Source of the DNA: Ascarosepion bandense | Lineage: Eukaryota > Mollusca > Cephalopoda > Sepiida > Sepiidae | Direction of reading: 5' to 3' | DNA: 64,000 nt | NCBI GenBank assembly: GCA_037127315.1 | Contig: JBBBDQ010000754.1 | Span: forward strand, 1,468,501 to 1,532,500 | The notes under the pieces: model-generated | The model's database searches: none | Seen by the model: only the letters and a program-made list of their open reading frames with translations | Told to the model about the DNA's origin: nothing | Translations under genes and position numbers: made by a program | Shown here: one piece after another, positions 50,931-61,914 of the stretch | Layout: each line of letters begins with the position of its first letter | Position numbering within the stretch: position 1 is the stretch's first letter

Positions 50931-51194
50931 TGTAGACTGGTAAGCCCTTTTCAAAGATGAAGAAAGAGAATTCATGATGTGACCTTTGATCTTCCAAAAG
51001 AATTCTACCGCAGAAAGCAATGGCAACCTACTGTGGGATAATCTTCTGCCCAGTAAGTCATGTCTCTTTCGAGACATGATAGCCCAAGCGTGTTTCGCGT
51101 ATGGCACTTAACTGACTGTATGTAGACTGGTAAGCCCTTTTCAAAGATGAAGAAAGAGAATTCATGATGTGACCTTTGATCTTCCGAAAGAATT
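50814..51194. repeat. 190-bp tandem duplication
   Basis: 50814-51003 and 51004-51194 are near identical: ACCGCAGAAAGCAATGGC at 50817 and 51007, then the SINE tail and a 70-bp flank ending GATCTTCC(A/G)AAAGAATT. Few differences, so it is a recent segmental tandem duplication crossing the SINE 3' end. Confidence 0.9.
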
Positions 51195-51985
51195 ATTTCG
51201 GTATGAAGGTTCACAGTGATGATAATATATATTTTGATTATTTATATAAGCACTTTTATGATCTTTATATCATGAAAAAATACTTCTTTATTAACTTTTA
51301 TTTCGACGGCTGATTTACTGTTTGGTTCAGAAATATTCTGTCACGCAAACACCTAATTAGTTTCTCCTAGATTTCTAATTATTCTTGATGTTTAAAGAAA
51401 TGCTCTGGGGATTTTAGCAGTTTACTAGGAAGCTATTATTTTAGTGAAAAAATTTCTGAGCACCGATTAATTGATAATAATCAGAAGCACTATCTATGGA
51501 ATTCTACGGATGATTGAACAGTTGGCAGCCAAGCGATAATAATTTTGGCCCGTTCCCCAGAGATACAAATGGCGAACTTATATTCTGAGAGAATATAGCG
51601 TCGTTTCTTTGCCAACTAACTCTGGATTTTTCAGCGACTTCCATAATCAAAATCAACTGATACGGGCTCTGAAATTCATGTTAATTTAATAAAGCTGATT
51701 TGTATAATCCTTCGTTCATTCGAATGCATTTGTAGTAGAATAATTCCTTTTAATAATACTATTTCAACATCAAGAACATATCTGGACAATATTTTTGTAC
51801 GTAAGGTAAGCTTATTTTGTTAAATCAGCGATGAATCCCAGTTATTTTGTTGTAAAGTATTCACTTTTCAGATCCCGTATCAGTTGATTTTGATTATGGA
51901 AAATTTATTCATGTTTAATTATTCCTACACAGAGATATGATCTAGAGATATATTTAGTTTTGAAATAGCTTACTGACAACCGTCA
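51195..51985. other. Unassigned AT-rich stretch
   Basis: No gene or repeat recognised. GATTTTGATTATGGAAA near 51885 and CCATAATCAAAATCAAC near 51640 are short inverted matches. Confidence 0.4.
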
Positions 51986-51987
51986 GA

Positions 51988-52108
51988 AGATGTGCGTTGT
52001 GGTGCATTAGATATCTACTACGGGAAAATCTGCCCAGTCAGTCATGTCTCTTTCGAGACATAATCGCCCAAGCGTGTATCACATATGGCACTTAACTGAC
52101 TGATTGAC
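51988..52108 (+). mobile_element. Family A SINE with internal deletion
   Basis: Head GATGTGCGTTGTGGTGCATT joined near 52020 to the tail CTGCCCAGTCAGTCATGTCT ... CACTTAACTGACTGA. The B box and body are deleted. Confidence 0.75.
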
Positions 52109-52535
52109 TGACAACCGTCTAGTGGATGAAAGCTTTGTATTTGGAATGTGATATTGCTGGATTTTGAGTCTAATCACTGGACAGAGCTGTGTTAATTTGA
52201 TTCTGTGGAAATTTGGAAAGGCCGTAATGCATACAAAGAGAATGTGTGACAAAGAGATGAATTACACCCTGCTATATATTTGTAAGCTTATATTCATCGC
52301 AGTTTATTATATTTACAGACTAAAAACGGCAGTGCTTTGCATATACATACATACATGCGTGCACACACATATGATTTACATATACATACATACATACATA
52401 CATACATACATACATACATACACGCACACACACATTAGATGGAAAATGGTCGTCTAGATTACGCAAAAATGAAAATAATACTGACATTTCATTTTGACAT
52501 ATATTTACGAAAATTCACAAAAGTTATGATGAAAT
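52109..52535. other. Unassigned stretch with (ATAC)n at 52375-52432
   Basis: Tetranucleotide run CATACATA. No gene recognised. Confidence 0.5.
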
Positions 52536-52539
52536 ACCA

Positions 52540-53008
52540 AAGATTAAATTTATTAAAAAAATCGCCATAATCAGCCGACTTCAGAATCTTCTGCATCTCT
52601 TGTGGACTCTCTCCTTGTTCATATTGGTGAATGCTGCCATAACCCTTGACTTCAGTTCATGTTTTGTGTTACTAGGAGTTTTGTTTGTCTCTTGCTCGAA
52701 TGCATTGCCCAAATAATAAAAGTGTTGCAGTCTGGAGTGTTAGGTAACCAGATTTAAAGAACTACGTATTCGCAGAAAGTGTCTGACAGCTATGATTGTG
52801 TAGTCTGGTGCTGAGTCATGTTGCAGGAGAGAGGGTTTTTTGCACCTACCATCTTCACCCAGAGCACCACTAGCTTACCAAGAAACTTTATGTAGGCCTC
52901 CGTGTTAAGTCTGGGGCCCGTGGTAAGATGGCTGTATGCATAAGGTCACCATCACTAATGATCACTTCAAACACCTTAAACTTATCCAACTCTTTCCGAG
53001 CCTTCTGC
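52540..53008 (-). pseudogene. Tc1/mariner-type transposase remnant
   Basis: Minus strand: VQKARKELDKFKVFEVIISD then GDLMHTAILPR, followed by frameshifted versions of the QQDSAPCH segment (second catalytic Asp), W-PNTPDCN (third catalytic residue) and a C-terminus with NTKHELKSRV and AAFTNMNKE. It ends with a RCRRF-SRL-like string near 52560. Typical of IS630-Tc1-mariner transposases; stops make it inactive. Possibly the same family as 33290-33497. Confidence 0.65.
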
Positions 53009-53027
53009 ACTATTGTTTTTTTTTATA

Positions 53028-53530
53028 AGCGTTTCACCCCGATCAAGGTATGTCACTGCCACTACTGCGCAGGGGGCTACATAGAGTGGAGAAAGGATGG
53101 TTAAATATAGGAAATGTCAGAGGGTGGGTGATAGGCGGGTAAGGATACGGAAAATGAGAGTTGGGTAGATGGTGAGAGTGTTGGGAGAATAATTGGAAGT
53201 TAGTGTGATAGGGGGTGTCTATTGACCCTACATTTAAACACCTGGAGATTGTAGCTGTCGGGAAAGCAGACTTGTGGAAGGGAGTTCCACAGGCGGGAAG
53301 CACGAGAAAAGAAGCTGTTGGAGTAGAATTTACGTTTACATCTTATTTGTTTAACTGTAAAAGGGTGGGACCTAGTTGCTAATCTAATATCTCGTGTAAT
53401 TTGTGCTTAGGCGGTACCAGTGCTCTAAGTTCATCGGAGCAGAAGCCATGAAAGTACTTGTAGAAGAGGCACAGGGAAGCCACATCACGCCGGTGAGAGA
53501 GTGGTTGCAGCCGGTCTGCCAAGTCAGTAG
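53028..53530 (-). pseudogene. CR1/L2-like LINE 3' end
   Basis: Reversed tail AAGCGTTTCACCCCGATCAA, 3' UTR, then codons for LPACGTPFHKSAFPTATI (another frame of the FFSR-SRLWNSLP region) and, to 53530, VPLRTNYTRY- and FHGFCSDEL-like segments. It ends in the LADRLQPLSHRRDVA segment. Confidence 0.7.
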
Positions 53531-53751
53531 ATTGACACCCAATCACACTGAATGGTTTGAATTAGACTTTCTGACGCAAATGTCAAGCAATACAAAAATG
53601 CAGTTTTCAAATTTCTGACGGTGGTGTGGTGGAATTGCGTCATGGTGTTTTTTCTCCCAACTGGCCCTAATATGCTGGGAAGTGGACAAAACCAATTACA
53701 AAGAACGCGCAAAAACGAATATATAACATAGCACAAATTAACCCATTGCAC

Positions 53752-53831
<80 letters not shown>

Positions 53832-54039
53832 TAGTGGATTGAGGCACCGTGAAGAAGTATGTCCAGGTAATGAGTCTATATCTAAAAGTACTTCAACTTA
53901 GTATGCTATGCACCAACTAACGAGCCAACTGACTCTATACTAACTCTCTCTGACAACTATTACGGTTCTCTGTATAGCCAGAATTATATGAACACATCAG
54001 ACGAATCCATTCTTATGTGCAAAAAGGAATGCTCCCCAG

Positions 54040-54097
<58 letters not shown>

Positions 54098-54423
54098 GAA
54101 GGCGTATACCCAGACCTGGACCAAAAATTGGTAAGTTTAATTAGTATTATTTTACCCGGTCTTCACTGAAGACGAGATAGGTAGAAAGTGTAAGTTTAAT
54201 GAACAATGCTACTTTCCATAAAATCTTGTTTAATTATACTGAAATAATTTATCTATGATTTACAAAAATCACAGAAAATTACCTGTGTCAAGAAAACGAA
54301 AAACAAAATTGAATTCTAAAAATAACTTTCATTATAAAAAATAACTTACATTTTAGAAGCGGAAAAATGAAACAGTGATTCTTATGGTTTTATTTTCTGC
54401 AGGGTTCGTTGCAATCAGCTATG

Positions 54424-54479
<56 letters not shown>

Positions 54480-54480
54480 C
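53531..54480. other. AT-rich stretch with AT/GT microsatellites
   Basis: (AT)n(GT)n at 53755-53826, (AT)n at 54041-54093 and 54427-54477. Between them no gene or transposon is recognised. Confidence 0.6.
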
Positions 54481-54491
54481 ATAGTGGATGT

Positions 54492-54537
54492 GTCTAGCCA
54501 CACTGATGAACTGCGAAACAGGCTTGTATGTGGATGA

Positions 54538-54538
<1 letters not shown>
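54492..54538 (+). ncRNA. Hammerhead ribozyme relic with stem II deletion
   Basis: Plus strand: GTCTAGCCACA, CTGATGA, ACTG, CGAAACAGG, CTTGTATGTGGATGAC. Stem I pairs perfectly (CCACA/TGTGG plus GTC/GAC). Stem III is ACAG/CTTGT-like. Stem II is reduced to three or four bases by a deletion of about 8 nt, so activity is doubtful. AT microsatellites flank both sides and there is no tRNA-like head. Confidence 0.6.

Positions 54539-54540
<2 letters not shown>

Positions 54541-54574
<34 letters not shown>
54541..54574. repeat. (AT)n microsatellite
   Basis: Directly after the hammerhead relic. Confidence 0.95.
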
Positions 54575-54578
<4 letters not shown>

Positions 54579-54871
54579 TAAAAAAGGATTAATTCAATGA
54601 TATTGGATGATCATTTCGATATGAAAATCCCCACGGAGGAATAACACATCACCTCAGCAACAGAAAAATCCTTTCAGAAACTGGAGAAAAATCAGTCTAA
54701 TTTTCCTTTTTAGATAGATTTGCAAAGAAATTAAAAAAGAAAAAGAAAAAGAAAAAGTTAAAACAAAATAAAATCAAATAAACAAGAAAAGAAAAAATTG
54801 ACATCGTCTGGGTTCTCAAACAAAGGAAAGAGAATTGTAACTTAAAATTAACGGACGGCGTGATGAATTGA

Positions 54872-54893
54872 TAACGCCGGGCTATACTGCTAG
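54872..54893 (+). mobile_element. Helitron 3' terminus, plus orientation (minimal)
   Basis: TAACGCCGGGCTATACTGCTAG only. It faces the complete Helitron at 54922 across an AT spacer of 28 bp, forming a palindrome. Confidence 0.6.
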
Positions 54894-54921
54894 TATATAT
54901 ATATATATATACATATATATA

Positions 54922-55580
54922 CTAGCAGTATAGCCCGGCGTTGCTCGGGTGTAATGAAAGCTTTAAAACTAATCCATGGTCCTGGAGCTCAGACTTTTTG
55001 GATGTTGGCACGAAAGACTAAAAAGCAATACTTGTTTCCAGTTAAAGCGAAACCGGAGACAGAAAGAAAAATGAATGGATGTAATTCAAATTTTGATTTC
55101 TTGGTATCGATATCAAATAAGTTTTTTTCGTTGTAAACTGAATTTTGAAGGCTACATAAGGACTCTGAGTAAATGGTATCACGGCTGAGACTAAGAACTA
55201 CAATTATACCTACTTAGAGCCAAACCCGAAGCAAAAACTAAAATAAAACGGCTGAAAAAATACAGACATACACGCAGATAAACAGACACACACAAACATC
55301 TTGCCTTTTATATATATATATATTATGAATTTTCTGCAATATTGTAAGATCTGCAACCTTGAAACTTCTGAATATCGTTTCTGATGTCTTTGTCTATGAG
55401 TGTATAAAATTTGATTAAAATCTGACCACTCCTATAACCCGATTTTTTCGATTATCGATTTTCGGTATTTATCGGGTGTACCTTGACACAAAATCCAGTT
55501 AAGAACACTCGCAGGCATTTATAGTATAACTGCATAAATTGTCAAGAAAATCCGTTCAGCCATTTCGGAGTATATAGGTA

Positions 55581-55644
<64 letters not shown>

Positions 55645-55694
55645 GGACACATACACGCACAGCAGACAAAGTTCCATTTATAAATAAGTTTAGA
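54922..55694 (-). mobile_element. Non-autonomous Helitron-like element, 773 bp
   Basis: On the minus strand it starts TCTAAACTTATTTATAAATG then GAACTTTGTCTGC and ends CCCGAGCAACGCCGGGC-TATACTGCTAG. The hairpin CCCG-(A)-GC/AAC/GC-CGGG lies about 10 bases before CTAG. It holds an (AC)n tract at 55582-55640 and no Rep/helicase. Homologous to 26777-27783 along most of its length. Confidence 0.7.
55582..55640. repeat. (AC)n microsatellite in the Helitron
   Basis: Pure AC run at the position where the other Helitron copy has a short ACAC tract. Confidence 0.95.
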
Positions 55695-55850
55695 TATAAA
55701 TAGTAGTAATCAGCTATGATTATATATATTCCATTCGTCTGGTATTACATGCTCCTTCGAAGTAATCCAGCGGAAAGATGATGTATTATTGGAATTATTT
55801 AAATAATCCTATCAAAATAGAGCAAAAATATTTATATTGCGATATTATTA
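55695..55850. other. Short unassigned gap
   Basis: Shares AATCAGCTATGATTATATAT with 54414-54435, before the hammerhead relic. Otherwise unrecognised. Confidence 0.4.
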
Positions 55851-55851
55851 T

Positions 55852-56190
55852 TATTGTGTCATTTTTCATCATATTTCGATTTCTGCATTGGTCTCACTAA
55901 CAACCAAGTCTGCGGGGAGACCTAAGGCAGGTAGTGGCGTGTTGTTATGACCCCATTTCATGTTTTTCTATCTTCCCTATCACCCCCAGCATTACATAGA
56001 TAAAGTTTTCCTTAGTGTGTGGGCTGTATTTAATAAGACAATTTTTTGTATATCACTTAAGCTGGGGTTTCCAGGGATTCTTTCAATGTGTTGTTTTGTT
56101 CCATTTTTTATCATTCCATGTGCACCTACTATCACTGGCACAACTCTTGTTTTCAATTTCCACATTTTTTCTATTTCAATTTCCAGGTCT
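55852..56190 (-). pseudogene. Endonuclease-type LINE 3' end
   Basis: About 85 percent similar by eye to 9236-9560, minus strand: KDLEIEIEKMW, then VPVIVGAHGMIKNGTKQHIE and RIPGNPSLSDIQKIVLLNTA codons broken by frameshifts, ending in ATGACAC and an ATTATT tail. It contains only the last codons and 3' UTR. Confidence 0.65.
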
Positions 56191-56193
56191 TTA

Positions 56194-56242
<49 letters not shown>
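56190..56242. repeat. (TAT)n microsatellite
   Basis: About 17 units at the truncated 5' edge of the LINE copy. Confidence 0.95.
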
Positions 56243-56243
<1 letters not shown>

Positions 56244-56700
56244 AGCATTATAAAAATATTCAAATACTTATCTTATATATTGCGCTATGCAATCATAACG
56301 GAGTAGATAATTCAAATGGCTTTAACATAATGACAAAATTAACTTTAGAAAATAGATGTCCTTATTGCAAATATTGTTTATATACGAATAGGAGAGAGGT
56401 AAAGAGAATTTCCCATGTGTCACTCTACGTAGGACGGATATTTAGTTAATATCATAATCGGGGACTCGACCCTTGAGAAACTCCTAAAGTGTTTATGCTA
56501 CCAGCAAGGATATAATATGGCCACTATTTTGCAGGGGCACAATGTTTTATTTTCCCGTGGTCATTCTATACCATGAGGAAATATACAGGAAAGGCGGTAT
56601 TATTCTGACATTTAATACGTATTTAATACGTATTTCTTAACATGCTTCTGATGGCTGTTGTTAGTTCGTTACTTCGATGCTCAAATTTTCAACTTCAGCC
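56243..56700. other. Unassigned; open frame with CPYCKYC
   Basis: A plus frame to 56449 ends MTKLTLENRCPYCKYCLYTN, RREVKRISHVSLYVGRIFS. The CPYCKYC could be half of a zinc finger, but I do not recognise the family. Confidence 0.35.
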
Positions 56701-56704
56701 CTTT

Positions 56705-57295
56705 TTCTGCTTCTTCTTCTATGTGCCCTGTCCCTTCAGAACGTAGGCGATCATGGTTCTCCACGTCTCCCATCCCTTGTGGCTCTTAATATGTTTGCTC
56801 CTGTTAGTCCTGGCAACCCCGTTCCCTCATCCACCTGATCAGGCCCTGCAAATATGTTATCCGCTGCCTTCCGCTGTCTCTCTTTCCTTCTATCTTGCCA
56901 GTCAGTATCAGGTTCTCCAAGCTCTCCTTCCTCATTGCGTGTCCCAGGAACTTCAGTTGTCTCTTCCTGATGCTCATTATTAATTTCCTTTCTTTCCAAT
57001 ACCTTTCCAACACCTCATCATTGCTCATATGCTCGGTCTACGATATCCGCAGCATCCTTCTGTAGAACTACATTTCCGCTGCTTCCAGTTTTGTTTTAAT
57101 TTTCGATTATATTTTCCAGCATTCACTGCCGTTTTGAAGAACTGACATCACATAGTAATCCAGCACTCTTTGCTTTTAGTGAAATTTTCCTGTGTGTTAG
57201 TACTTTACTCAGCTTCTGGAACGAGTCCTTTGCCATGCCAATTCACCTTCGGATCTCTGTGTCGCATTTTCCGTCTCCTGTTAGAACACTTCCTC
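56705..57295 (-). pseudogene. RTE-like LINE, RT C-terminal region and 3' end
   Basis: Minus strand: from AKDSFQKLSKVL-like codons near 57230, through MSNDEVLERYWKERKLIMSI, RKRQLKFLGHAMRKESLENL, ILTGKIEGKRDSGRQRITYL and QGLIRWMRERGCQD, then TRDGRRGEP in another frame, and a GAAGAAGAAG tail at 56705. 5'-truncated, frameshifts. Confidence 0.8.
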
Positions 57296-57394
57296 CCCTT
57301 TTACACAGACGAAATATCACAAACCCATCCAGATACTATCAATCTTTTCATTGTAAAAGTTAATTTATTTAGTTAACTACTTTATCAGATGTTT

Positions 57395-58072
57395 TACTCT
57401 CACTTTCCGCCTTTGGAAGTCCCTTCGGTATATAAATGCAAAATCAATTGCCATCTTTTATCTTCTTGACTCCTTTTATTGAACATACTGCTACCACATC
57501 TGGTCGGGTGCCCCTGCTATTCTCCTCGGGCTTCTTGACAAAATACAAAGCAGAATCTGTAATGTGATTGATACCGACTTGGCTGATCGCCTGCAGTCAC
57601 TCTCTCAACGGCGTGACGTGGCTTCGCTGTGCCTCTTCTATAAATACTTTCACCGCTTCTGCTCCGATGAACTTAGATCTCTAGTGCCCCCTAGGTACGA
57701 ATTTGCACGAGATACTAGATTAGCAACTAGTTCCCACACTTTTACAGTGAAACTTATAAAATATAACCGCAATTTCTACTCCAACAGCTTCTTTTCTCGC
57801 TCTTCCCGCCTGTGTAATTCCCTTCCGCGTACGTGCTTCCCCAACAGCTACACTCTCCAGGAGTTAAATGTAAGGTCAATAGACACCTCCTAACACACTA
57901 ATTCGCAACCATTCTCTCAAACACTCTTCCTATGTACCTTCTTACTCGTCTATCCCCCTCCTTCTAACATTTCCTATATCTAATCGCTGTCTCAGCACCT
58001 TCCCCTATGTAACCCCCTGCGCTATAATAGCAGAGGAAAACCTTGCTTGGGGGTGAAATGAATAAAAAAAAC
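57395..58072 (+). pseudogene. CR1/L2-like LINE 3' end
   Basis: YCYHIWSGAPAILLGLLDKI, then the 109-codon frame from 57564: IDTDLADRLQSLSQRRDVAS, LCLFYKYFHRFCSDELRSLV, TRLATSSHTFTVKLIKYNRN, FFSRSSRLCNSLPRTCF. The 3' UTR runs to CTTGCTTGGGGGTGAAATGA and an A-run. A diverged subfamily relative to the 40.3 kb copies, matching those at 3.7, 14.2 and 17.1 kb. Confidence 0.8.
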
Positions 58073-58084
58073 ACTTGTATCATG

Positions 58085-58258
58085 TTCTGTTTCCATTACA
58101 CTCCACTCTCATGCAGCCCTCTTCACACCGGTATTCTCATCCTTTTCTTACTCGCTTTCTGACTCCCCTGACGTCTTTTTTATCACTCACCTCTTATGTT
58201 ACCCCCTGTGCACCAGTGCCAGTTCTTCCTTGCCTGAGGTGAAATGATTTCACAAAAC
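58085..58258 (+). mobile_element. CR1/L2-like LINE 3' UTR fragment
   Basis: ACTCCACTCTCATGCAGCCC, ACACCGGTATTCTCATCC and the tail CTTGCCTGAGGTGAAATGAT follow the family 3' UTR; no coding part. Confidence 0.65.
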
Positions 58259-58267
58259 GAAAAAAAA

Positions 58268-58450
58268 ATTACCATACATGATACCGCTTGGGCAATCATT
58301 TCTCAAACGAGATATGTTTGACTGGGTAGAAACATTTTTTCCTGCAGAAGGTTGTCATTATTTTTGCTGCAGACTCGTTACCAATCTGTCTTGCTAGTCA
58401 AACGATACCTGAAGGGAGAAGTGACGGATACATACCATTCCCAATACTTT
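58268..58450 (-). mobile_element. Degenerate family A SINE
   Basis: ACCATACATGATACCGCTTG, CTGACTGGGTAGAA-like, and GAGAAGTGACGGATACATAC blocks in SINE order; head missing. Confidence 0.6.
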
Positions 58451-60225
58451 TTTACCATTCCTAATATTTATTATAAAAGTTCACACGAGATAAATTCGTT
58501 AATGCAATCAAATTAGACATTTCAAGCGAGGTCAAGCCATGCCCCATATACAATCGTGAATTGTCCAAATTTCATTTATAATCCATTTGTAAGAAAGAAG
58601 TTTAACTATCACAGTCTTTCAGACCTACCTTTACGTTGTAAACAATCATTCGAGATTATGATTTAATGATAACTTCAGCCTTATCCCATTTCAAGAAAAT
58701 TGTTAGACGTTTTCAATTTAGCCTGTCTTCAAATCCTCATTTCTTCTCTCTTTCATGCAAAAAAATTCATAAAAATTCATAAAAACTATCTTGAGTGGCT
58801 CACGGGTCTTGATTTATGAATATTTTGAAAAAAATATTTAGTCTGGTCCTACTGTTGATCGTTGAACTTAAAAATTACTTGTTACAATTTGAATGCGATT
58901 ATTATTATTCTCCTCGGATATCTGCATTTGGCTTCTTGCAAAAGGAAGGAAAAACCCGTCAGTATAGATCAAAGAAGGTGAAATAAACGAGTGGTTTACA
59001 TTTATGAACGGGAGATACGTCTCCGAAAACGAGTAGAAGATCGATTGACTGAAAGGTTACGATAAAATCAACAACAATGCAGAGATTAAGCAAGGGAGTG
59101 ATTGGCGGGAAATGTAACCGAGACGAATCAGAATGTCACATTAATTAGATTTCCTTCCATGAGCGTAATCATCAGCCGGTATTGAGATTATCCGATAATC
59201 TGTCATAACTGAGTCAAAACAAATTGTTGGAGTGTCTCCAGCGCTTTGATAGGGCAGTAATGGATACCAGCGCCAGACATCGAAGCCAAGCAGCCTGTCC
59301 ATCTGATTGTCCGAACTGGTCGTCTTTGGTTACTTACGGGACCAGTGAGATATAGAGCAGAAGAAGAGATTATATTATCTCTGTCAATATTTGCGCTGAT
59401 AGCTTTAAATGGCACTGGAGCAATTGTCAAGATCGATATGCGAACCGGTGGAAGCATTAAATGTTCATTGGTTGAAATTCCCGCCATTAATTTAACCAAG
59501 CGACAAACAAGAAAAGGGATCTATGTAGAGTACTGATCACCTAGGTTGTGAAAGGATATAAGATTTTACTTCTAAATACCTTGATCTTGTGTCTATATTT
59601 TTGAGATAAGGTATTTTAACCATTTATACTTTAGATTGTTGTCCTCATCTATATAGGCACATTCATGACGTTGTACTCTACCACCTTCTTCAGGTGATAT
59701 ACGACTGAAATTAGAACGAACTCTTTATGTAGTACATATGACCCAGTAGATAAAAGAGGTCGTTGATGATCTAAAAAACGACTTGACCACACAAAATAGT
59801 GTGAGTTTAATTTCTGATCACAAAAGAAAGAAGAAAAACCTGAAGAGATGCCTTACTAAGGGGAGTTAACTGAAATTAAGACATCCAGAAAAGGCAGGGC
59901 ATGTGAAATTAGAAATAAATAAAGGTTTCGGTTCGAAATTCAAACGTATATTACCAGAAGAAGGCAAGAGAGTTAAACGGCAGAAAATCGTGAATATGTC
60001 ACGAAAGATTAGAACAGCTATGTCAATAGTGTAAATACTTAGCATCATAATCAATTGTATAGTGTCTTTCTCTTTCTTTCTTAAATCTTTCTTTCTTAGA
60101 TTAATTGCTGATAGTAAATAAAAGTTTTCTCCAGGTGGTACATTTGAAAGTAAAAATTAAGAAATGAATTGAAACCATAGATATGATAACTTTATTTTGT
60201 AGGAAATACTTGCCTTATTTTCCGA
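58451..60225. other. Unassigned stretch of about 1.8 kb
   Basis: No gene, RNA or transposon recognised. It is one of the longest apparently non-repetitive segments. Frames at 59203-59536 and 59866-60054 have no known motif. Confidence 0.4.
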
Positions 60226-60243
60226 CTACACTACGTTACTTCT

Positions 60244-60298
<55 letters not shown>

Positions 60299-60432
60299 GT
60301 GTATTTTGGCAGCATTTTTTCATTAATACAAGTTTCATTGAATAATACAGACAAGTTCTGTCTATTTATTTTGTGTAAGATCCGTTCGTATGATCTGATT
60401 AGCTTGATAGTGTTGTCATGGGAAGACGACAA
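60226..60432 (-). pseudogene. Possible Penelope-like ORF fragment with expanded AT repeat
   Basis: Minus strand: NTIKLIRSYERILHKINRQN then LSVLFNETCINEKMLPKYTQ, running into an (AT)n tract (60246-60294). L-N-CI-E-MLPKYT is like the N-terminal region of Penelope-type proteins, but the match is short. Part of it (LHKINR.NLSILFNETCIN) recurs inverted at 60511-60573. Confidence 0.4.
60246..60294. repeat. (AT)n microsatellite
   Basis: Pure AT. Confidence 0.95.
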
Positions 60433-60619
60433 GAAATCGCAATAATTGTTGATTTTTCTTATCAGGTCTGAGCTTTCGGCTTACATAAGCCATTATCAAA
60501 GGATGAACATTTAATCTTACACAAAATAAATAGATAGAACTTGTCTATATTATTCAATGAAACCTGTATTAATATATATAAGGAACGAAGAAAAATTGAC
60601 AATGTTTTACAAAATTTTC

Positions 60620-60862
60620 GACATGTCCATTAGTCAACTCTATCCACCGACTATTCCATCTTTTCACTCAAAATTCTAACGGACAACATACAAGACTTAT
60701 TTCCATATCTCCCACACCACCTACATCTCACACACAATTTGCCAAATATAAGAAAAAGACTTTCTATTCCTTTCAACGCTAGCTGATGAGATATTGTCAT
60801 TTCAATGCCGAAACAAAATGTACGCGTAATAATTTGTACATGTTCTAAACTATGATTTATAT
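60620..60862 (+). repeat. Penelope-end-like region with CTGATGA...CGAAAC
   Basis: CTGATGA at 60783 and CGAAAC at 60809 enclose a possible 7-bp stem with one mismatch. TTGTACATGTTCTAAA follows, shared with the palindrome at 39246. The flanking arms do not form a convincing stem I. Confidence 0.4.
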
Positions 60863-60930
60863 TATATATATATATATATGCATGAATATATATATGTATG
60901 TATATATATATATATTTATATATATGTATG

Positions 60931-60962
<32 letters not shown>

Positions 60963-61158
60963 CACATACATATATATATACATACATATATATATATGTA
61001 TATGTATATATACATATATATATATATGTATGTATATATATATGTATGTGTATATATATATATATGTATATGTATATATATGTATGTATATATATATATG
61101 TATATATATGTATGTATACATATATATATACATATATATATGTACATACATATATATA

Positions 61159-61207
<49 letters not shown>

Positions 61208-61232
61208 CTATATATGTGTGTGTGTGTGTGTG
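60862..61232. repeat. Complex AT/GTAT-rich simple repeat, about 370 bp
   Basis: TATATG, TATGTA and TACATA motifs in changing order, ending with (GT)n. All six frames stay open, which produces spurious 96-166-codon frames rich in Tyr and Ile. Confidence 0.95.
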
Positions 61233-61914
61233 TAGTACTATTCTGGCTTTATAGTTTCTAATAATATTTCATGTTCTATTTCTCTATATGCATTGAGATT
61301 TTTTTATATTGCATTTCCCGTTCGTCTTGTGTGTGTCAAAAAACAGAAGGCCCCTCGTCACGTTTTCAGGATTGTGAAACCACGTCTTATTTACTGTTGT
61401 TTCCAGGTTCACTCTGATCTGAGATGGCATCCTCTGTTAGGCTCCTAGTTATTGGTAAATTGTTAACTGCGGTTTGGGTGAAAACATGAATATATAAATA
61501 TATTCTAGAAAAAATTACCAGCAATATATTTTCAAAGGGAAAAATAAATATAAAAGATTATCATTAGTACATTATTGGAGAAAAATTACCAACAATAGAA
61601 TTTTTGAAATAAATACCATATCTCATAAAAGGATAGCATTTTGACATTAAATGTCCCATAAGTTGTTGATATACCGTTAAAAAAAACAAAATAAAAAAAA
61701 ATATTTCCCATCGTTTGCTATTAGATTAAGCTGATACTGAAATTCCTGAATCTAGAAGAATTTCACGTTCCTAATACAATTTTATTCCTTAGAGGAACTC
61801 TTTTTCTAAGGAATATACATTTTATTTTCTAAGTATCAATAGTTACTTTCTTTCATTTTTGGTCGATATGGCGTTTCTCATTCTGATATCAATATCGCTA
61901 ATATATTGATGATA
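61233..61914. other. Unassigned stretch
   Basis: No gene or repeat recognised. Confidence 0.4.

Noticed and set aside
59220..59330. Possible 5S-like fragment (CGAAGCCAAGCAGCCTG)
   Set aside because: Only one short A-box-like block matches; the C box and flanks do not.
60651..61261. Several long open frames on both strands rich in Tyr and Ile
   Set aside because: They are translations of an AT/GTAT simple repeat, which lacks stops in all frames.
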